From Candidatus Bathycorpusculum termitum (lineage in GTDB: Archaea > Thermoproteota > Bathyarchaeia > Bathyarchaeales > Bathycorpusculaceae), in assembly GCA_031254875.1 (NCBI GenBank), contig JAIRTW010000119.1, positions 1-38,371 on the forward strand: a stretch of DNA of 38,371 nt, written 5' to 3'. Of the stretch, positions 33,272 to 38,371 are shown one piece after another. The number at the start of each line of letters is the position of its first letter. The first letter of the stretch is position 1. Under the pieces are notes generated by a model. That model was not told the origin of the DNA and did no database searches. It saw only the letters and a list, made by a program, of their open reading frames with translations. The position numbers and the translations under genes were made by a program.

Positions 33272-34294
33272 TTAACTTATTTGCTTGTATGCTCTTAGGA
33301 CTCCTTTTCTGATGGGGAAAGGTGTTTTCTCTGATGGGGGGCTATTAAGATCAGAAACAACGATATATCCATCAGTTAAATGAAATTTGTATCCGTATTG
33401 TGATACAAAATTTGAAATTTCAGTTTCATCTTCGGGGTTGTGATATGTGCATATGGCCATTTTGTTAATGTTTGCAAATTTTGTATCGTTGATTGTTCCG
33501 CCTCGTAAGGCCTGTTTTTCATATCCTTCTATGTCCATTTTTAAAAAATCTATTTTATTTATATTGTATTTTTCAATTAAACTTGTTAGTGTAATATTGT
33601 TGTCATCATTGATGTCTGATAAATATTTTTGTATTATTTCGACTTTTTCTTTATAGGGTAAAAATGTCTGTTTCAATGCTTCACACCACTCAGCATCGCT
33701 CTCTATAATATACACTTTGCTTACTTTTTCGATAATGCTTAATGCAAAATTACCTTCTCCAGCTCCCACATCAACGACCACATCCCCCTCATTTATCCCA
33801 AAATCATCACTGCTGATTTGGTTAGTGTCTGATTCTATAACGCCTACAAAATAATTATCATTTGATAGATATCTGTGTGGTGAAGCGAAATCTTGCTCAA
33901 ATGACACGCCATTAAAGGAGTATTTTACTGAATTTTCAGTCATTCCGGGTTTATAAAATAATTTTTTGTTGTCCACTAAAACATAGAATAAGCCTGTGTT
34001 TGAATCCTTTTCGATTTTTAATTTTCTTGTAAAATATTTTTCGTGAATTAAACTATCCATATCGGGAAACATGTTAAGGCCGTTTTTTCTTAAAAACGAA
34101 AAAATCCTGAGTATATCTGTCTTTCTTGTGTCATCATACACAGAATCGGTCATGTGGCATTTAAAATGTGTTTCCTGATATTTGAAATATGTATCCGAAA
34201 AATTGATTTCCTCGCGATGTCTGATTTTTTTAATTTTTATTCTTATTGCATAAGGAACAGATTTGTAATATAGTTTTTTTATTATATTCGTCAT
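33272..34294 (-). CDS. FkbM-family methyltransferase
   Basis: 340 aa. The SAM site is VVVDVGAGEGNFAL (172-185), with IIESD at strand 2, and IDFLKMDIEGYEKQAL (about 247-262) is the phrase that marks the FkbM family. The N-terminal ~165 residues are specific to this protein, and the phrase ASPHRYLSND leads into the domain. FkbM enzymes O-methylate sugars or secondary metabolites and are frequent in surface-glycan islands. The gene is much more AT-rich than the core genes, with long A runs, and stands isolated between relics, which points to horizontal acquisition. No ribosome binding site is obvious. It may modify the glycan made at 1-19 kb (inference). Confidence 0.85.
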   Translation of the reverse strand: MTNIIKKLYYKSVPYAIRIKIKKIRHREEINFSDTYFKYQETHFKCHMTDSVYDDTRKTDILRIFSFLRKNGLNMFPDMDSLIHEKYFTRKLKIEKDSNTGLFYVLVDNKKLFYKPGMTENSVKYSFNGVSFEQDFASPHRYLSNDNYFVGVIESDTNQISSDDFGINEGDVVVDVGAGEGNFALSIIEKVSKVYIIESDAEWCEALKQTFLPYKEKVEIIQKYLSDINDDNNITLTSLIEKYNINKIDFLKMDIEGYEKQALRGGTINDTKFANINKMAICTYHNPEDETEISNFVSQYGYKFHLTDGYIVVSDLNSPPSEKTPFPIRKGVLRAYKQIS

Positions 34295-34875
34295 CCATTA
34301 GCCTGCCCAATATTTGTTTGTTTCTATGTGGTGAAAATTTAAAGCATTGTTGACCAGTTTTTGCATTATTTTTTATCATATTCATCTGATGCTTTATTTT
34401 TACCGTCTCAATGTTGACCGGGTTATCCTCAATAAATATGTCTGTTCTAACAATATATAAATTTTGGAAAATGTGCGCACTACGTTGTGCTCCTCAGGGT
34501 GGACCTGACCATCCACCTATGACAAACCTGACTAACCAGAAACTTTCCAACAATGGCAAAATCAAATGATGTATACCTTAAGGTGAACACTCAAATTTTT
34601 ATCCATCTCAACCAAAGGGCCGCCCTTTAAGCTTCTTTTACAGTCCACTCTGCCCTTGGGTTTGTTAGCGATTCCACCAACAATAAAACATTTTCTTATC
34701 CGCCTGCACTTCAGAACAAATATCAGTAGCAACTCTCCATTCCAGTCTCTTCTTAACCAATCATACCGAGTTTTTCCAATCCCTATCCAACTAAGACACT
34801 CTCCAACTTGGAGAAGTGGTGTAGACCATTTAAGATAGGTATATGCTTGTTTGGTGGGATGGTTGTTTTGAAAGT
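34295..34875. other. Gene-free stretch upstream of the InlB-like gene
   Basis: No gene was recognised. On the - strand an open frame without a start codon runs through roughly 34570-34830 and encodes a basic, Cys-containing peptide; it could be a relic, but I cannot assign it. Confidence 0.3.
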
Positions 34876-34926
34876 GGGTATATTTCTAAAATAGGAATAT
34901 TACTGAAACGGGTATATTTAATTGTG
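34876..34926 (+). repeat. Three 17-bp tandem repeats overlapping a promoter
   Basis: Units begin at 34876, 34893 and 34910, exactly 17 bases apart. Units 1 and 2 agree at 12 of 17 positions; unit 3 shares the first ten bases, GGGTATATTT, with unit 1. A related GGTATAT lies at 34838. Unit 3 would serve as the TATA box for the gene starting at 34962, so the other units may bind a regulator. Confidence 0.5.
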
Positions 34927-34961
34927 CTAACTTGCTTGATTAGCCTTGAAAGGGAAATATT

Positions 34962-35666
34962 ATGAACACAACTAAACCTTTAAAGAAAGAAATGTTAACC
35001 TTGATTGCAATTTGTCTGCTTGCTAGTTCGGCGTTTGTTATGCCAACATCAGCAACTGAGCAAGAAGCGGAACCAATTTCCATAATGCCCATTTTCATCA
35101 ATGCAGACGGAGCGGATTATATTGTAACATCAGACTGGATGAGTATCGAAGGTGTCGATATTACTCTTTATGATGTATTATACACTGTGATCTATGATGC
35201 AAATGGCGGTAGCGGTAGCGGTCTCGAGGTACCCCTCACGGAATCTAACCTGCTGTATGGTAGTTACCATATGGTGCTAAGCGCTGAGGCGGCAAACGCA
35301 GGCACAAAAGAGGGTTATGCATTTATGGGCTGGAATACTAAAGCAGACGGTTCTGGATTGATAGGTGATGTTGCAAGAAACTTTATCCCCGATCAAGATA
35401 CCTTCATAGCTGACGACATAATTCTATATGCACAATGGAGCAAGATCCTCAGCGTTACTCCCACAGCCTATGTTACACAGCTCAATGGCAACAAAAATGA
35501 CCTGGCAATCAGCATAACCGAAGAACTCGACAATGGAACAACAAACACCATACAACAAGCCTTTGACATCAACAAAAATGCCGCAGACACCTACACTATT
35601 GGTTCCTATAGCGTCTATGTAGACACTAAAGGCAATACCCAAATACGCGCCTGCTACCTCGTATAA
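34962..35666 (+). CDS. Secreted protein with one InlB B-type (Listeria/Bacteroides) repeat
   Basis: An N-terminal signal peptide (LTLIAICLLASSAFVMPTSA) with probable cleavage near residue 31, then a ~40-residue spacer. One beta-grasp repeat follows: YTVIYDANGGSGSG...GYAFMGWNTKADGSG...IILYAQW, the classic InlB B signature. A beta-rich C-terminal domain of ~75 residues follows. There is no C-terminal anchor, so it is released or held by other surface proteins. AAGGGAAA precedes the ATG. Related repeats occur at the left edge of the window (3-737). Such proteins are frequent in gut-associated microbes; the binding partner is unknown. Confidence 0.82.
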   Translation: MNTTKPLKKEMLTLIAICLLASSAFVMPTSATEQEAEPISIMPIFINADGADYIVTSDWMSIEGVDITLYDVLYTVIYDANGGSGSGLEVPLTESNLLYGSYHMVLSAEAANAGTKEGYAFMGWNTKADGSGLIGDVARNFIPDQDTFIADDIILYAQWSKILSVTPTAYVTQLNGNKNDLAISITEELDNGTTNTIQQAFDINKNAADTYTIGSYSVYVDTKGNTQIRACYLV

Positions 35667-36229
35667 TAACCCCAATTTGCAACTATACTGGATGAAAAAT
35701 CATCTGGTAACTCTGCATTCTTTTTATCTTTTTATCGGTTATACCCAAGTGTGCTGGTTGTTTTATTGGTTGATTTTTATCGCCATGAAAATCCACAGGA
35801 GCTGTTTAAGCGGGGGAATGGGTGAGACTGTTCCTACTCGGCTGCCCAATATATTACCGGTGTATCTATATGTTGTGAATGTTTTATATAGAGGCTAAGG
35901 GCCAGTTTCACAGGCTCTCCTCACCCGCACATTCTATGGTTTAAGAAATTAAAAACTTAGTGGCAAGCAGGCTGCTGTAAAACAGCGTCTCTTGTAGAAA
36001 ACAAAAACGGAGTGATTAAACTGTAACTTCCCCGGGTCCACTGTGGCGGCGCCTGTATGGCTTCAAAAATGCAGAATTCTTGCCGCTATAACATCAGCTT
36101 TGTTTAATTTCCCGGATTAATTATACATAGGCTGATGGAAAACCGTGGAAAGAACTGGAATTTTAAAAATACCGGTTAAACCGTCTGATTAAGAAATAAA
36201 TCTGTGTATAATTGCCTGTAAATTTACTT
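35667..36229. other. Gene-free accessory stretch
   Basis: No reading frame shows gene-like features and I see no RNA gene. The right end probably contains the most decayed, C-terminal part of the adjacent IS relic. Confidence 0.3.
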
Positions 36230-36800
36230 TTAATTTCGCCTTTTTCAAGACGCTCACCACATTTAGCCTCTAAATCGCCTGTTTTCACCTGTTTAAGCCT
36301 CTCATCATCTTTTTGGTAGTGTGACGTGCCGGTACAGTGACAAACGTAGCATCAACAATGGAGCATTTGTGGGTGATTATGCTTTTCTCTTCAAGCAGCG
36401 CATTAAAGGTGTTAAATAATTTTTGTCTAACTAATTGGCTTGTTTTTAGGGCTTCTTTGAAATCCCAAATGGTGTTGCCGTCAGGTATTTTGTCGCCATT
36501 TCTAAGCCCAGAAAGCGCATAAAGGATAAGCGGTCGTTTATCAGGTATTGGGTTGCCATGTCGGATAATCCGTATCATTGTTGCAGTATGTGATTTTGTA
36601 CATGAGTATGGTGTCGTAGGGTGGTCGTCCGCTTTTGGTTTGGTCTTTGCGTATGGCGTCTTCTCGATTGGTTGGCGGAATATTTCTCAATCAATTAACT
36701 GGTTTGCTTTTGTTAGCGGATCGCCTAGTTTTGTTAATACTTCAAGGAGAGTGTTCACGTATAGATAGATTGCATCAATTCCGTAGCTTTGCCCTGATTA
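36230..36800 (-). pseudogene. IS5-type transposase relic
   Basis: On the - strand the conserved N-terminal phrases of an IS5-group DDE transposase appear in order but in different frames. They are LGDPLTKANQLID-stop-EIFRQPIEK (the expected Trp codon is now TGA at 36687-36689), NDRLSFMRFLGL, GDKIPDGNTIWDFKEAL, then SIVDATFVTVPARHTT, which carries the first catalytic Asp. KKDDERLK follows in another frame. The rest of the catalytic domain is missing or unrecognisable. It cannot make an active enzyme. I did not find clear terminal inverted repeats. Confidence 0.75.
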
Positions 36801-37630
36801 ACTCTTCTCTCTGATGGCAGTTCGTGCATTTTTGCCCCGATTTTGCCCTTTTGATGGCTTGTAAAGGTCAGTACACTGCTTTTCTATCTAAAAATGAACA
36901 TTCTCACTTCAAGTTGTGTTTTTGTTCCAAATAACTGCAGTTGTCCCCTACAAGTTCCCTGCTTTACTTTCACTGCACATAATATACTGGCTAGCTGAGA
37001 GGTTTTCGGAGGCTACCTAACAGGCTCTTAGTACAAATAGACTTGTAGTGCATAAAAATGATTGCAAATAATCGTTGTGTGGCTTGTTTGTGGAGCTATT
37101 TTTTGTGTTTAATTGTGGTGTGTATGGGGTTGGTGTTTTGCTGGGCTAATTTTTATAAGGTTAAAGCGGTTAGTGAATGTTGTGGGAGGGTTATAGCATG
37201 TACCGGCAGGTCACACCCCTGTTATTACCTGCTATCCCCTCTCACAATTTGGTTTGACGGATTCTCGGTTAAGTGGTGGTTGAGTGGGGGATGGTTGCGG
37301 TGTTATAGCTATTTTGTGATTGCTGTGCGTATTGATTGGGTTGTTTGATTGTGATTTTGTTTATATGTTGCTTTTTTGTTGTGCGGTTGTTTTAAATTGA
37401 AACTATTATATTAAATCATGACTGTTAATATTGTGGAATTTAGCGGATTACTCAAAAACTTTGGTTTAAAGCGGCGCGCACAATTAAAAACGGGGTGGTT
37501 TGATGTTGCTCTGCAAATTTAATTTCTCTCCATTTGTTTGGAAGCAAGCGGGCATAATACTAATATATCGCTGGCTTGAAAGCTGTCATTGTGGTGAAAT
37601 ATAACTTAATTTATGTAAAAGGTGGATATG
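36801..37630. other. Gene-poor stretch with one hairpin
   Basis: An open frame at 37058-37348 encodes a Cys/Trp-rich hydrophobic peptide, but it has no ribosome binding site and strongly T/G-biased sequence, so I do not call it a gene. Near 37185-37245, GCAGGT/ACCTGC and ATAGCA/TGCTAT are two overlapping, mutually exclusive stems. Otherwise nothing is recognised. Confidence 0.3.
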
Positions 37631-38371
37631 ATGAAAAATATAACACAAAAAAGCATAGCTATAATATTTGTACTTGCGCTTGTTGTCGGTTGTTTTGCAG
37701 CCATTCTGCAGACAACAACCGCAGGACCCACGCCGGTGCCAGGTGAACCTGCTTGGAAAGCAACCTACTCGCAAAGCAACAAAGTAGGTCACCCCGACGG
37801 CCAACTATGGAACCGCGGTAACGCCGCTGGTGACAAGATCCCCTCCAATGCACACAGTGCCGACTTCCCGGGCTTGTATTTCTACTGGGATGATAAACAA
37901 AAAGACGATGGCATACTCTTAGTTTGCGACTACGTGTTTGACTTATTCCAAGACAATTATGTGCATACTGGATCGGGTATAAAGTTTGGTCCCGGTGAAA
38001 ACGGTTTTGTCCTAACAGCCAAAAACTCAAATAACTACTGGGGCTACAAAATCGCAAAAAGCACCGGTGAAATTATCGACAATGTAAACGGTGTTGATAT
38101 TTACGCCTATGCCATACCTAAACAGTTTCAATATATCGATAGTAAAGGAAAAGAGCAGACTGAGAGTTTGAAAAATATCAACATGGTTTTTATTGATGGT
38201 AACTACAAACGTGGTTCATTGATGGTAGTAGCTAACATCAATGCACAACACGAACGAATAACCCGTCAGCCATACTTCTATGAGCAGACTCAGCCATACT
38301 TCTATGAGCAGACTCAGCCATACTTCTATGAGCAGACTCAGCCATACTTCTATGAGCAGACTCAGCCATAC
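37631..38371 (+). CDS. Secreted protein with perfect 8-residue tandem repeats (3' partial)
   Basis: The frame is open to the right edge. A signal peptide (KSIAIIFVLALVVGCFAAILQ) is followed by a ~180-residue domain with many aromatic and Gly/Asp/Asn residues (GLYFYWDD, GSGIKFGPGENGF, NNYWGYKIA, YAYAIPKQF). This looks like a beta-sandwich surface domain; I do not recognise the family. From 38267 onward it turns into identical QPYFYEQT repeats that continue past the window. I chose the second of two adjacent ATG codons because AAGGTGG at 37619-37625 lies five bases upstream. A Tyr/Gln/Pro-rich repeat tail on a secreted protein suggests a fibre, stalk or adhesive segment (inference). Confidence 0.75.
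   Translation, partial: MKNITQKSIAIIFVLALVVGCFAAILQTTTAGPTPVPGEPAWKATYSQSNKVGHPDGQLWNRGNAAGDKIPSNAHSADFPGLYFYWDDKQKDDGILLVCDYVFDLFQDNYVHTGSGIKFGPGENGFVLTAKNSNNYWGYKIAKSTGEIIDNVNGVDIYAYAIPKQFQYIDSKGKEQTESLKNINMVFIDGNYKRGSLMVVANINAQHERITRQPYFYEQTQPYFYEQTQPYFYEQTQPYFYEQTQPY
38267..38371 (+). repeat. 24-bp perfect tandem repeat in coding sequence
   Basis: Unit CAGCCATACTTCTATGAGCA+GACT is present four full times (38267, 38291, 38315, 38339) plus nine bases of a fifth, without a single mismatch. It encodes QPYFYEQT in frame. Identity at silent positions points to recent expansion or to an assembly artefact at a contig end. Confidence 0.95.

Noticed and set aside
36553-36768. + strand 71-aa frame
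   Set aside because: It is the complement of the IS5-type transposase relic.
37058-37348. 96-aa Cys/Trp-rich hydrophobic open frame
   Set aside because: No ribosome binding site and strongly T/G-biased sequence; more likely antisense or relic sequence.
37586-38057. Two - strand frames opposite the right-edge gene
   Set aside because: They lie antisense to a frame with signal peptide, ribosome binding site and in-frame repeats, so they are shadows.
38267-38371. CRISPR array
   Set aside because: The repeats are contiguous 24-bp units without spacers and encode an in-frame peptide repeat.

Overview
The window is archaeal. It carries an archaeosine tRNA-guanine transglycosylase, an acidic-tailed ribosomal protein L12/P1, a PAC2-type proteasome-assembly chaperone homologue, an Sm-like protein with the archaeal C-terminal extension, an archaeal PGI/PMI isomerase, a myo-inositol-1-phosphate synthase and GAGGTG-type ribosome binding sites. 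Many genes start with TTG. My best guess is a TACK-type lineage such as Bathyarchaeia, possibly gut or host associated because of the Listeria/Bacteroides-type (InlB B) surface repeats. That placement is inference.

Layout. 1-737 is the C-terminal end of a large repeat-bearing, membrane-anchored surface protein. 1077-18731 is a surface-glycan locus on the + strand: a coupled five-gene sugar-modification cassette (PIG-L deacetylase, WbqC, DegT aminotransferase, methyltransferase, second DegT), a DUF1616-type membrane protein, two GT2 and three GT4 glycosyltransferases, three left-handed beta-helix acyltransferases, a secreted parallel beta-helix protein, a DUF2206 polytopic membrane protein, and one SGNH hydrolase on the opposite strand. 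A 58-residue zinc-ribbon gene (9093-9269) sits between two GT4 genes. Together these look like a system that builds an N-acylated or methylated amino sugar, assembles it into a surface or N-linked glycan and decorates it.

19130-31418 is core genome: Sm-like protein, PAC2 protein, TgtA, PHP phosphoesterase, malate dehydrogenase, a small Cys protein, a degenerate SelB/EF-Tu-like protein, L12, a presenilin-like intramembrane protease, a SPOUT methyltransferase, PGI/PMI and inositol-phosphate synthase. A 633-bp gene-free stretch before L12 is full of hairpins and is the best candidate here for an undescribed RNA.

A tRNA-Ala(GGC) gene at 31942-32019 marks the change to a gene-poor accessory region (32020-38371). 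It holds a frameshifted rubrerythrin relic, an AT-rich FkbM methyltransferase, a secreted InlB-like repeat protein with 17-bp promoter repeats, an IS5-type transposase relic and, at the right edge, an open-ended secreted protein with perfect 24-bp tandem repeats.

I found no CRISPR array, no intact mobile element and no obvious defence system. The most unusual items are the hairpin-rich RNA candidate, the five-gene sugar cassette, the 24-bp repeat protein and the abrupt composition switches inside single genes.
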